A DNA stretch of 64,000 nucleotides. Source: Collinsella ureilytica (lineage in GTDB: Bacteria > Actinomycetota > Coriobacteriia > Coriobacteriales > Coriobacteriaceae). The notes below the pieces were generated by a model. The model was given only the letters and a program-made list of their open reading frames with translations, was not told where the DNA came from and ran no database searches. Below, piece after piece: positions 17,944 to 27,430 of the stretch. The stretch lies in NCBI RefSeq assembly GCF_019795105.1, contig NZ_JAIMFO010000004.1, forward strand, positions 372,001 to 436,000. The letters are read 5' to 3'. Position 1 is the first letter of the stretch; every line of letters begins with the position of its first letter. The position numbers and the translations under genes were made by a program.

Positions 17944-18651
17944 TTAGCGACGACGCCCAACAATCGCTAAGAGGCGAATGAAGATATTCACCAAATCGAG
18001 CCAAATCTGTGCTGCATTGAAGATGGCCATCTTCACGGTAGACTCGCACTGCTGAGCACGATAGGTGTCGTATCCAATCAAGCCACAAAAGACGGCAATA
18101 ACGACATAGTCCAGCCAGGCCATTGATACATTCATGAATGAACCCACGAGACCGACCACAATTGCACCGAGCAAAGCCACTGAGAGCACACCGCGAATCT
18201 TGGCAAAGACCTGCGGATACACAGACCCAAGCAGGGTGAAGAGGGTGGCAATAATCGCTGTTCCCACAAAGGCATTTGCAATGCTTGGAAGATCGTACAA
18301 AGGCAAGATCATGCCTGTTGTAAACCCGATTGATCCTACAATCATGCCGTAACCCACGAGTGCTTGACCAAAGCCCTCGCGCCTCATACCACGTGCGAGG
18401 ACAAAAACGCCACCGATACTCACCACTACCGAGGCAAGCAGTACCAGGCCGTAGTTTTCATACACCATAAAGAAAAACGCAGGCGTCATAACCAAAAACG
18501 CAGCTGCTGCAATAACAGCAAAGCCCAAGGTAACCAGGCCACCCATGATGAGGTTGTACTGGCGACGAGAAATCCGTGTAGAGTGATCGAGCGTGGGATC
18601 AAACGGGGAAATCGTCCGCTCATCACGTATGTTTAGCGATTCGTTACTCAT
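17944..18651 (-). CDS. Bax inhibitor-1 (BI-1/YccA) family membrane protein
   Basis: A 235-residue integral membrane protein with about seven hydrophobic helices. Family signs are the start RQYNLIMGGLVTLGFAVIAA, a late DYVVIAVFCGLIGYDTYRAQ holding the conserved GxxxYDT(Y/Q) motif, and NIFIRLLAIVGRRR at the end (LxxLNxFxxLLxxxG in the family). Bacterial relatives act as pH-sensitive calcium leak channels or as FtsH modulators; the role here is open. The ATG at 18651 has GGAGG at 5 nt. Confidence 0.88.
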   Translation of the reverse strand: MSNESLNIRDERTISPFDPTLDHSTRISRRQYNLIMGGLVTLGFAVIAAAAFLVMTPAFFFMVYENYGLVLLASVVVSIGGVFVLARGMRREGFGQALVGYGMIVGSIGFTTGMILPLYDLPSIANAFVGTAIIATLFTLLGSVYPQVFAKIRGVLSVALLGAIVVGLVGSFMNVSMAWLDYVVIAVFCGLIGYDTYRAQQCESTVKMAIFNAAQIWLDLVNIFIRLLAIVGRRR

Positions 18652-18751
18652 AAGATCCTCCAAATGCCAAGCAATAAGGTGTTTGTAGTATACCCACACA
18701 GGCACACCCTTGCGTTTATAAGAACCAAGCTTTACGCAACTCTAACGCAGC

Positions 18752-18787
18752 GAACGTGGCGCTACGCTCACGCATAACGCCACGTTC
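18752..18787. terminator. 10-bp hairpin without U-tract after purL
   Basis: GAACGTGGCG (18752-18761) pairs perfectly with CGCCACGTTC (18778-18787). It lies beyond the purL stop (minus strand), but no T-run follows on either strand, so it may be an RNA 3' end barrier or a weak terminator. Confidence 0.4.
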
Positions 18788-18837
18788 AAAAGAATTACGC
18801 CACATGGCAGCTACGAACCTCGATCAGATCAAAGGCC

Positions 18838-21800
18838 CTATGCGAAGTACTCAACTCCGCTTTCAAAAAGCGGCATATCAGCAATGCCCGGAACATTCTT
18901 ATACAGGTGCGCACCGGCACGCTCAACGTGGCCCATCTTGCCAAAGACCCGGCCATCGGGGCTCGTAATGCCCTCAATTGCCATCAGCGAACCGTTCGGA
19001 TTGACCGAAAGATCCATTGAGGGCACACCATGGGCATCGACATACTGAGTAGCCACCTGGCCTCCTGCCAGCATCTCAGACAAGAAGCTTTCCTCACACA
19101 CAAACCGTCCCTCACCGTGAGAGATAGCAACCGTGTGAATATCTCCCACTTGCGAGTGAGCAAGCCAAGGCGAAAGATCACTCGCGACACGCGTATGTAC
19201 GATGCCGCTTTGGTGGCGGCCAATCGTATTAAAGGTAAGCGTTGGAGCGCCAGGGACCGCATCAACGATGTCTCCGAAAGGCACCAAGCCAAGCTTCACT
19301 AAGGCCTGAAAACCGTTGCAAATTCCAAGCATCAAACCATCACGTGCCTGCAAAAGGTCACGCACCGCCTCGGTTACCTCAGGCGCGCGGAAAAACGCTG
19401 TAATAAACTTGGCCGAACCATCTGGCTCGTCTCCTCCAGAAAAGCCTCCGGGCAACATGACAATCTGGCTCTCACGAATCAAACGCGCAAGCTCGCGTGT
19501 GCTTTCTGCCACAGCCTCTGGCGAGAGATTGCCCACTACAAAGGTCTTGGCATGTGCACCTGCCCGCTCAAAGGCACGAGCGGTATCGTATTCACAGTTC
19601 GTGCCCGGGAAAACCGGAATGATCACACGTGGGCGTGCAAAGTGCTCCGAGCTCACAGCCAAGATGCGCCCTGTTTCTGCCCTGCGGTAAGAGATTGCCT
19701 CAACGGCTTCGATCTGCTCCGGCTCAGGAGTGCGGTATGGGAAGACCCCTTCCATGCCCGACTCCCACACATCTTGCAGTTTGGCCAAAGAAAGGCTCTC
19801 ATCTGCAAGCTTTAACGTATACGCCTCGGAGGTATGACCAAGCTCAACCACGCGAGCGCCAAGCATTGCAGGAATCTCAGCATCATCTGTAAGCTCAACA
19901 ACAAAGCTGCCATACGCATGCTCAAACAAGCCATCACTAGCGTTCAGGCTAAGACCCAGCTGATTGCCCACGCACATCTTAAAGAGGCTCTCTGCCACGC
20001 CGCCATAACCCGGTGTTGACACAGCGCAAACATTACCGCTTGCAATGAGTGCATGTACACCAGAAAAGACGGCAAGCTGGCTTTCTGGAACCGGAATCAT
20101 CGTATGCTCTTGTAGTTCAGGAGAGATCAAAACCACTCGATGACCCGCAGCCTTAAACTCCGGAGACACGATCGTTTCTGCCTGTCCCGTTGCTACGGCA
20201 AACGAAATTAAGGTGGGCGGTACGTCCAGATCCTCAAAGCTACCGCTCATCGAATCCTTGCCGCCAATGGCTGCCACCCCAAGGTCAACTTGGGCCATGA
20301 GCGCGCCTAATACCGAGGCTACGGGCTTACCCCAACGCTCAGGAACATCGCGCAAGCGCTCAAAATACTCTTGGAAAGAAAGATGGGCACGGCGTGCGTC
20401 AAATCCGCTAGCAACCAGGCGCGACAAGCTCTCGGTTACCGCCAAGTACGCTCCACTGAACTGATCTTGTTCGGACAGATACGGATTAAAGCCCCATGCC
20501 ATACCAGAAACCGTTGAAGTCTCCCCTGTAACCGGGAAGCTTGCAACCATAGCCTGCGCAGGTGTAAGCTGACGCGCTCCGCCAAAGGGCATGAGCACGG
20601 TAGCTGCGCCAATCGTGGAATCAAAACGCTCAGCGAGTCCCTTATTCGAAGCGACATTGATATCGCTCACGAGCTCATAGAATGCCTCAGTCCAGCTGGA
20701 AGCTGAGGCTCCAGGAACCTCGGGCAACTTGGCCGCTCGAGCATCGCGAACGCGCACAGCCTGGCGCTTCGGCGCACCATTGCTTGAGAGGAAATCGCGG
20801 GAGAGATCGACAATCACGTCGCCATCCCAAGCCATGCGCACGCGAGCCTCGTGCGTGACCTCCGCAATGACCGTTGCTTCAAGGTTTTCCTCAGCAGCAA
20901 GCGCCATAAAGGCATCGACATCATCCTCGGCAACTGCCACCGCCATGCGCTCCTGGCTTTCAGAAATTGCAAGCTCGGTGCCATCCAGACCATCGTATTT
21001 CTTCGTTACCTGGTCAAGGTCGATATACAAACCATCTGCAAGCTCGCCGACAGCGACCGAAACACCACCAGCACCAAAGTCATTGCAGCGCTTGATAAGA
21101 CGGCACGCATCCCCTCTGCGGAACAGTCGCTGGAGCTTGCGCTCAATTGGCGCGTTGCCCTTTTGTACCTCGGCACCAGAAGTGGTAACTGAATCTTTGT
21201 TTTGCGTCTTAGAAGACCCAGTAGCTCCTCCAATGCCATCACGACCCGTACGGCCGCCCAGCAAAATAACCTTATCGCCGGGCTCTGGGCGCTCGCGGCG
21301 CACATGGCTTGCAGGAGCCGCACCTACCACGGCACCAACCTCCATACGCTTTGCCACATACCCGGGGTGGTAGATCTCACTCACCTGGCCGGTTGCCAAG
21401 CCAATCTGGTTGCCATAGCTTGAATAACCAGCGGCTGCCGTGGTCACAATCTTTCGCTGCGGAAGCTTGCCGGGGAGCGTCTCTGAAACCGGGGTACGCG
21501 GGTCTGCTGCCCCGGTTACGCGCATAGCCTGGTAGACATAGCTTCTGCCCGAGAGCGGGTCACGAATAGCACCACCAATGCAGGTCGCTGCCCCACCAAA
21601 GGGCTCAATCTCGGTGGGGTGGTTATGCGTCTCATTCTTAAAGAGGAACAGCCAGTCTTCGTCTTTGCCATCAACATCTACCGTGCACCGCACCGTGCAG
21701 GCGTTAATTTCTTCTGACTCATCCAAATCATCTAAGAGACCGGCAGCCTTTGCATGCTTTGCTCCAATGGTTCCCATATCCATCAGGCAAACCGGACGAT

Positions 21801-22578
21801 CTTCACGGCCAAGCTCAGAGCGAATCTTAAGATACCGGTCAAAAGCTGCTTGTACGAGCTCGTCGTCGATCTCAAGATCAGTGAGCTCGGTGCCAAAGGT
21901 AGTATGGCGGCAGTGATCAGACCAGTAGGTATCAATCACGCGAATCTCGGTGGTTGTGGGGTCGCGATTTTCATCGGCAAAATAACGCTGGCAAAAGGCA
22001 ATATCTGCCTCATCCATAGCAAGGCCTAAGTCCTGGGATAGTTCACAGAGCCCCTGCTCATCGAGGACACGAAAACCATCAAGCACCTGAACTGCCCCGG
22101 GAGTTGGTGGCGTTTGCTCAAGCGTGCTCGGCAGATCAAGCGAGGCCACACGCGCCTCAACAGGATTAACCACATAGGACTGAATTGATGCAATATCTGC
22201 GTCGGTCAGCTCACCAAAGAGCAGATAAACCTTAGCAGAGCGAACCGTTGGGCGCTCACCTTGGGAGATGAGCTGAATGCACTCACTTGCCGAATCTGCC
22301 CGTTGATCAAACTGGCCAGGCAAGAATTCAACCGCAAAGACGGCAGTAGCATCGTCTTGATCAAGCTCTGCAGCTGCCCGGTCAACCTGAGGCTCAGAAA
22401 GCACGGTGGGCACACAGCGATCAAACAGCGCCTTATCGATCCCCTCCACGTCATAGCGGTTGGCTATTCTCAAATGTGTAAGACTCGAAATGCCCAAAAT
22501 ATCGTGGAGCTCAGCCATGAGCTGGCGCGCCTCCACGTCAAATCCGGGATTTTTCTCTACGTAGATGCGGGAGACCAT
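18838..22578 (-). CDS. purL: Phosphoribosylformylglycinamidine synthase, single fused chain
   Basis: Fourth step of purine synthesis: FGAR + ATP + glutamine to FGAM. The 1246-residue chain fuses the PurS-like start, the PurM-like ATP-binding synthetase halves (YWSDHCRHTTF, HNHPTEIEPFGGAATCIGG, GGRTGRDGIGGATGSS, GGKDSMSG) and a C-terminal glutaminase with PGGFSGGDEPDGS, the nucleophile Cys in GICNGFQALVKLG near 1085 and SHGEGRF. This is the clostridial/actinobacterial FGAM-synthase type (TIGR01857), which needs no separate purQ or purS. The ATG at 22578 follows AAGGGCAGG. No other pur gene is close. Confidence 0.96.
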   Translation of the reverse strand: MVSRIYVEKNPGFDVEARQLMAELHDILGISSLTHLRIANRYDVEGIDKALFDRCVPTVLSEPQVDRAAAELDQDDATAVFAVEFLPGQFDQRADSASECIQLISQGERPTVRSAKVYLLFGELTDADIASIQSYVVNPVEARVASLDLPSTLEQTPPTPGAVQVLDGFRVLDEQGLCELSQDLGLAMDEADIAFCQRYFADENRDPTTTEIRVIDTYWSDHCRHTTFGTELTDLEIDDELVQAAFDRYLKIRSELGREDRPVCLMDMGTIGAKHAKAAGLLDDLDESEEINACTVRCTVDVDGKDEDWLFLFKNETHNHPTEIEPFGGAATCIGGAIRDPLSGRSYVYQAMRVTGAADPRTPVSETLPGKLPQRKIVTTAAAGYSSYGNQIGLATGQVSEIYHPGYVAKRMEVGAVVGAAPASHVRRERPEPGDKVILLGGRTGRDGIGGATGSSKTQNKDSVTTSGAEVQKGNAPIERKLQRLFRRGDACRLIKRCNDFGAGGVSVAVGELADGLYIDLDQVTKKYDGLDGTELAISESQERMAVAVAEDDVDAFMALAAEENLEATVIAEVTHEARVRMAWDGDVIVDLSRDFLSSNGAPKRQAVRVRDARAAKLPEVPGASASSWTEAFYELVSDINVASNKGLAERFDSTIGAATVLMPFGGARQLTPAQAMVASFPVTGETSTVSGMAWGFNPYLSEQDQFSGAYLAVTESLSRLVASGFDARRAHLSFQEYFERLRDVPERWGKPVASVLGALMAQVDLGVAAIGGKDSMSGSFEDLDVPPTLISFAVATGQAETIVSPEFKAAGHRVVLISPELQEHTMIPVPESQLAVFSGVHALIASGNVCAVSTPGYGGVAESLFKMCVGNQLGLSLNASDGLFEHAYGSFVVELTDDAEIPAMLGARVVELGHTSEAYTLKLADESLSLAKLQDVWESGMEGVFPYRTPEPEQIEAVEAISYRRAETGRILAVSSEHFARPRVIIPVFPGTNCEYDTARAFERAGAHAKTFVVGNLSPEAVAESTRELARLIRESQIVMLPGGFSGGDEPDGSAKFITAFFRAPEVTEAVRDLLQARDGLMLGICNGFQALVKLGLVPFGDIVDAVPGAPTLTFNTIGRHQSGIVHTRVASDLSPWLAHSQVGDIHTVAISHGEGRFVCEESFLSEMLAGGQVATQYVDAHGVPSMDLSVNPNGSLMAIEGITSPDGRVFGKMGHVERAGAHLYKNVPGIADMPLFESGVEYFA

Positions 22579-22693
22579 CTGCATCCTGCCCTTCTGCGCA
22601 ATCCGCAACAGCGCGGCGCTCGCCTGCGTACCGCAGTCCATAATACGACACCGGGCGAAGACATGGGCGACCAAGAAGCGCCTACGTCCTCAC

Positions 22694-23026
22694 TCAAGCA
22701 ACGAGCACGAGGTTTACGAGCAGCAAATAGACCAGAGTACTTCCAAAAATAGCAACAAGCATATTGCGCCGAGCGATATAGAGCCCCGCTGCTACCAGTA
22801 CGCCCACCGCCTCAGGAATGCCGTGTGAGCCGCTCAAAAGATCAACGTGGCGCAAGCTATACAGTATGAGCAAAGCAAAAATTGCACCAGGAAGCACCCG
22901 CCCCAGATAGCGAATAATCGCTGGTACCGGACGGTTTGCTGGAAATGCCACAAAGGGTGCCACCCGCGTTGAGACCGTTGCAGCACCTGCAATAAGAATG
23001 GTAAGCACCTGCTCCACGCCGCTCAT
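22694..23026 (-). CDS. azlD: AzlD-type branched-chain amino acid transport subunit
   Basis: A 110-residue protein with four hydrophobic helices, starting MSGVEQVLTILIAGAATVST, with the AzlD motif RVAPFVAFPANRPVPAIIRY and ending in a hydrophobic VFGSTLVYLLLVNLVLV-like helix. AzlC and AzlD together form an exporter of branched-chain amino acids and analogues. The ATG at 23026 has GGGGAGG. It follows azlC with a 55-bp gap on the same strand, the usual pairing. Confidence 0.92.
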   Translation of the reverse strand: MSGVEQVLTILIAGAATVSTRVAPFVAFPANRPVPAIIRYLGRVLPGAIFALLILYSLRHVDLLSGSHGIPEAVGVLVAAGLYIARRNMLVAIFGSTLVYLLLVNLVLVA

Positions 23027-23081
23027 GACACCTCCCCTTCCAAGGATGGCTTCACGCATGTGCGTGTGTGCTCGACGCTCC

Positions 23082-23969
23082 TCATGATGCCTCCTCGTCT
23101 AAGGTTGGCTCAACATGAGCTCGAACAAACAGCAGAGATCCCAAGATAAGGGCAAGTGCAGGAATCAGGAAGGACTCAGGCCCTAGGATGAGTAGACTCA
23201 CCACTGCTGCTGCAAAGCCAACATAGGCACCAATATGTGTACGCTCATGCTCGACCTGGTCCAAAAAGATCACGACAAACAGCGCTGTCATAGCAAAGGA
23301 GACGCCATCCACACCGGTCGGCAAGAGGTGTCCAACTAGCGCTCCTAAGGTACACCCAATAACCCACCACGCCTGATTGAGCAGACTAATCCAAAACATA
23401 AACCAGCCTTCATCGATGCCCTCAGGCGCTGAGCGCGTACATTGCAGCGAAAAGCTCTCATCGCACAAGGCATACACCATGTACAGGCGCTTTGCTCCAA
23501 AGGTTCGGAATCGCTCAAGCAGAGGCAGGCCATAAAAGAGATGGCGCGCGTTCACAATGAAGACCGTAATAAAGGTTTGAATTGGATTGAATGGAGCAAG
23601 CAGCAACGAGGCAACCACAAACTCCGATGAACCCGCAAAGATTGCAATCGACATCAGCGTTGGAGCCCACCATGGTAAGCCGAGTGATAATACAAAGACT
23701 CCGCAGGTAATGCCCGTCAAAATGAAGCCAGCCATAATGGGAGTGGTGAGCGGAAAAGCAGCGGCTAGGGCAGGAAGCGCAATATGGGAGCGCGATCGAA
23801 GGCGTGCGATTGGTGATGGATGAGCGGCCTTGGAAGATGAAGCCTGGGATGAGTGCTGAGCTGAGTAGGTTGACGTCGCTGTAGATACGGGAGCGCCGGT
23901 AGCTTCGGTGCAAACAGCGCGCTCGCAGCCGGCTTTGCAACCCAACTCACAAGCCTCATCGACCGACAT
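23082..23969 (-). CDS. azlC: AzlC family branched-chain amino acid permease
   Basis: A 295-residue membrane protein with about seven helices. AzlC signs are AAFPLTTPIMAGFILTGITC, SIAIFAGSSEFVVASLLLAP, VFIVNARHLFYGLPLLERF and YALCDESFSL. The first 60 residues are unusual: cytosolic, cysteine-containing (ELGCKAGCERAVC) and Ser/Ala-rich, absent from most relatives. The ATG at 23969 follows AAGGGGG. The gene starts a two-gene azlCD unit. Confidence 0.93.
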   Translation of the reverse strand: MSVDEACELGCKAGCERAVCTEATGAPVSTATSTYSAQHSSQASSSKAAHPSPIARLRSRSHIALPALAAAFPLTTPIMAGFILTGITCGVFVLSLGLPWWAPTLMSIAIFAGSSEFVVASLLLAPFNPIQTFITVFIVNARHLFYGLPLLERFRTFGAKRLYMVYALCDESFSLQCTRSAPEGIDEGWFMFWISLLNQAWWVIGCTLGALVGHLLPTGVDGVSFAMTALFVVIFLDQVEHERTHIGAYVGFAAAVVSLLILGPESFLIPALALILGSLLFVRAHVEPTLDEEAS

Positions 23970-24120
23970 CGCGCCACCCCCTTGCACCACTCACGTGCAT
24001 CAGTACAGCCTCGTGTTGACCTCGACAGTCTAGCATCGCAGAGTCAGCACGAACGAAAGGTCACGAACCGGAAACATGTGTCGCTCGCTCAGAAACGCGG
24101 TACCAATTTCTTCGAGGCTC

Positions 24121-24330
24121 TTATCGCTTTGCTCTTGATGCACCTGCAAAGCGCGGTGTAGATCGCCTTAATGCTGTCCTCGCTTTGCTGCGGAGGTACC
24201 TGCGAAGCGTGGCAGCGATCGCTTCGATGCTGTCCTCGCTGCTCTCCTGAAGCGGCTCAGAAGCACGGCGTAGATCTCTTCGGTGCTGTCCTCGCTGCGC
24301 TGCGGAGGCACCTGCGAGATCTCGCCGCGC
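24121..24330. repeat. Tandem array, about 56-bp unit, three to four copies
   Basis: GCTGTCCTCGCT recurs at 24173, 24229 and 24284, each followed by a GCTGCGGAGGYACCTGCGA-like block (degenerate in the middle copy) and a GYAGATCKC block. A partial unit lies at about 24121-24172. The array sits between azlC and the U32 gene. No stable coding frame; function unknown. Confidence 0.75.
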
Positions 24331-24439
24331 TTTCACTCCTCGTAGCAGAACCTTCTTTGAACCCATCAAGAGCTAACGACAATACGTTTCACGCCTGTCT
24401 TATTCTGTACGGTCAGAACTCAGAGCCCCTATTCGATGC

Positions 24440-27292
24440 TTATTCAATGCCAGCAAACAAACAGCCCGAACTAGAACCGGGCATGCGCTGAGCTGGAGTC
24501 CTGCCTTCGCGCACCGCCGTGAGGGCTCGCTTGGCGTGCGCAAGTGAGCTCTCAAACTCCTCAGCATCCATCACGGTGCCATCCACCATAAAGCGGAACA
24601 CACCCGCAGCTGCCAAAGCAGACATCTGCGGTGTCAGGTCTATGAGCGCATCTTCATAGAGACGTGAACGTCCGTGAATATCGGTGCGAACGGGCAACAG
24701 CCTTCCATCTATGTTTTTAAGCGAAAGCGATCGGCGGCGCAGTGTGCATCGAGCGCAGTTATGAATACAGGCATCAGCAACCATCAGCATGCAATGCTCG
24801 CTCGTCATAACGCGCGGTCTTCCCAAAATCATGATCCCGGTTTGCAGAGGCACGTGAGGAACAAAATGCTCAATCTCATGAAGCGTGAGCTCAGATGTAA
24901 GCCACAGAGCCTCCGCTCCCGAGCGCGCCAAAAACTGCGCTGCCGCACGATTGTGCACCGGAATGCACGGACAAATCTCCGCCTGTGCACCACGCTCGTA
25001 AGCAAAAGCGAGCTCCGAAACATTGCCAACCGCAACAGGCGCACCAGCAATCACCCAACGATCAAGCCGCTCACGATCCTTCTCGCGGCAGACCTCATCC
25101 AACACAGGAATGAAGCCCTGCTCAGCCGCATCTGCAGGATTCAGACCTGCCTCCTCAAGCGCATCAGAAGAAAGGTATATGCGATTACCACCAGCGGTGC
25201 GAGCAATCTGGGCAAACGTAAGATCGGGTGCCAAAGCAGCAAGCTCAAGTTCATGCCGAGGAGCGGACACAAGCGCATCGAGCTGAGCCCCATCGCCCCG
25301 ATCTGCAGACACAAGCGCGTCTCCCCGATCTGCAAACACAAGCACTTCGCCCCGAGCTGTGAGCGAATTCGCATCGCGCGTACCTGCCACACACTGAGTC
25401 GCAAGCAGATCCGCATCGCGCTGGCCTGCATCACCCTTGGCAACAGACGAATCCGCATTGCGCTCATCCGCGATCACAACAGTCGACCGGACTGCCACGT
25501 GCTCTTCCAGCATATCCAGCTCAAACGGCGGAAGTGCGCGCGCTGCCGCTGCTCGTGCGACAACCGGAGCCAAAATTAGCTCTTCGAGCAGGTCACACGC
25601 ACGGGCACGCACCTTATGAACAGCAGAGAATCCCAGGCCACAACCAGAATCAAGCTCAACCTCAAACGAGGCAGCCTCAAACGAGCTCGCACCCATGCGC
25701 CCCACGTGCTCTACCAAATCATCGGCAGATACCTCGCGAGTTCGTGCAGGCTCAACCGGAGCGCCACTTGCGCATACGCTGAGCGAAGGATCATCCACGC
25801 AGGTCAGCGCAACGGAAAACGGCTGAGCAAGACGGGCGGTGATCTTCACCGAAACGAGGCGGCGGCGCACACAGGTCTGGCGAAGTGCCTCGTCTGCAGC
25901 CTCAATCGCCTCCCGGCTACGAATCACCCGCACGCGAGCTCCCACAGGAACCGCCCTCGGTATGCGCACCTCAACATCTTCTCCTGCGCACGCAGACTGC
26001 TCAGCCGTAAACGTCAGATACCGATCGAAGGCATCAATATGGCGGAGTTCAATCAGGTCTCCTGCACCCATCGGCTCAAAGAGCCGCAAGGTTGCACACG
26101 CTACTCGATTGCGACGATCTTCAGGGCGAAGCTTTTTTGCGAGTCCGGAGCCAACCGTGCGACAAGCAATAACCTCACCAATGACCTGGCCTCGGTTGTT
26201 GGATCGCTCATAGCTCATCATTTCATCCCCAGATCTCCCCTTCTGATACTCAGAGGTGAAATCACGGTTAAAAGCACGCTTGAGCCGTCGTGCACGGTCA
26301 TGACGCTCCGCCGCATCCGCCTCGCGAGAAGCCAGAACGTCATCCAAGGTGTAGCGGTACACCCCAACGACCGTATGCACGTAATCGGGAGCCTTCATGC
26401 GACCCTCGATCTTTAAGGCACCCGCCCCGGCCTCCACAAGGCTTGCAAGCAGCTCAGACGTATTCATATCTCGGGGACACAGCGCTCGATCTCTCCTTGG
26501 TGCAGAGATCGATGCGCCGCTCTCATCAATGAGCTCATAGGGCAAGCGGCAGGGCTGGGCGCACATGCCTCGGTTTGCCGAACGCCCGGTGCATACAAAG
26601 CTTGAAAGTAAGCAGATCCCAGAGTAAGAAAAACAAATTGCTCCGTGAGCAAAAACTTCGAGCTCAACATCGGTCTTTGCAATCTGCGCTATTTCGTGTA
26701 TTGAAAGCTCGCGCGACAAGGTCACTCGATCGGCTCCAGCGGCGGCGCACCACAACGTAGCGCGTGCATCATGGATATTCGCTTGCGTAGAAATATGAGT
26801 TTCGATCTCTGGCATGAGTGTTCGAATGGCAGAAAAAAGACCCCAGTCCTGAATAATGAAGGCATCAGCTCCAAGGATGGTGCAGCGCCGCACCAATTCC
26901 ACAGCATCGATGAGCTCGGTATCTTTAATGACGATATTCACGGTCACATACACCCGAGCACCCGCGATATGAGCGGCGCGGCAGGCCTCGGCAAATGCCT
27001 CGTCAGTAAAGTTCTCTGCCTTGCGCCGTGCGTTAAACGCGCCCATACCGCAATACACCGCATCTGCCCCAGCGGCAAGTGCCGCGCGAAAGGCCTCGGG
27101 CGAGCCAGCTGGTGCCAAAAGCTCGGGCGCGGTTCGCGCAGGCGTTGCAGCGTGTGGGTGCTGCTCAGAGTGTGCTGCGGGGGCTGACGAGCGCTGCTCA
27201 GAGCGTGCTCTAGGAGCAGGCAGGCTGGACGCTGGCACGCGCGCGTGCGAGATGCCATGCGCTGCAGAAGATGCGCGAAACTCTAGTGACAT
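24440..27292 (-). CDS. U32 family peptidase / RlhA-type protein (U32 + DUF3656)
   Basis: A 950-residue protein. The U32 core starts at about 56 with ELLAPAGSPEAFRAALAAGA and has AVYCGMGAFNARRKAENF, the cysteine cluster region FAHGAICFSYSGICLLSSF and RSANRGMCAQPCRLPY, which binds an iron-sulfur cluster in relatives. The C-terminal part has DUF3656 features and a second cluster (CMLMVADACIHNCARCTLRR). E. coli RlhA, with the same layout, hydroxylates C2501 of 23S rRNA; that role is likely but not proven here. Residues at about 605-680 are an insertion of repeated short segments (DRGDALVSADRGD), and the first 55 residues are a low-complexity tail. The ATG at 27292 has AAAGG at 6 nt. Confidence 0.88.
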   Translation of the reverse strand: MSLEFRASSAAHGISHARVPASSLPAPRARSEQRSSAPAAHSEQHPHAATPARTAPELLAPAGSPEAFRAALAAGADAVYCGMGAFNARRKAENFTDEAFAEACRAAHIAGARVYVTVNIVIKDTELIDAVELVRRCTILGADAFIIQDWGLFSAIRTLMPEIETHISTQANIHDARATLWCAAAGADRVTLSRELSIHEIAQIAKTDVELEVFAHGAICFSYSGICLLSSFVCTGRSANRGMCAQPCRLPYELIDESGASISAPRRDRALCPRDMNTSELLASLVEAGAGALKIEGRMKAPDYVHTVVGVYRYTLDDVLASREADAAERHDRARRLKRAFNRDFTSEYQKGRSGDEMMSYERSNNRGQVIGEVIACRTVGSGLAKKLRPEDRRNRVACATLRLFEPMGAGDLIELRHIDAFDRYLTFTAEQSACAGEDVEVRIPRAVPVGARVRVIRSREAIEAADEALRQTCVRRRLVSVKITARLAQPFSVALTCVDDPSLSVCASGAPVEPARTREVSADDLVEHVGRMGASSFEAASFEVELDSGCGLGFSAVHKVRARACDLLEELILAPVVARAAAARALPPFELDMLEEHVAVRSTVVIADERNADSSVAKGDAGQRDADLLATQCVAGTRDANSLTARGEVLVFADRGDALVSADRGDGAQLDALVSAPRHELELAALAPDLTFAQIARTAGGNRIYLSSDALEEAGLNPADAAEQGFIPVLDEVCREKDRERLDRWVIAGAPVAVGNVSELAFAYERGAQAEICPCIPVHNRAAAQFLARSGAEALWLTSELTLHEIEHFVPHVPLQTGIMILGRPRVMTSEHCMLMVADACIHNCARCTLRRRSLSLKNIDGRLLPVRTDIHGRSRLYEDALIDLTPQMSALAAAGVFRFMVDGTVMDAEEFESSLAHAKRALTAVREGRTPAQRMPGSSSGCLFAGIE

Positions 27293-27430
27293 AGGCGCCT
27301 TTCAAAATCGGTGCGCACATCAGTGTATACGCGCTCCCCAATTCCTGCAGCAAGAAGCGCAGGCGTGCTACAGTCTCATCAAGTAAAGCATGAACGTACT
27401 GTATGTGTGCTCGCAACTGAGGAGGCCTGT

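Noticed and set aside
24121-24330. CRISPR array
   Set aside because: Units are adjacent and degenerate with no unique spacers, and no cas gene is present; it is a tandem duplication.
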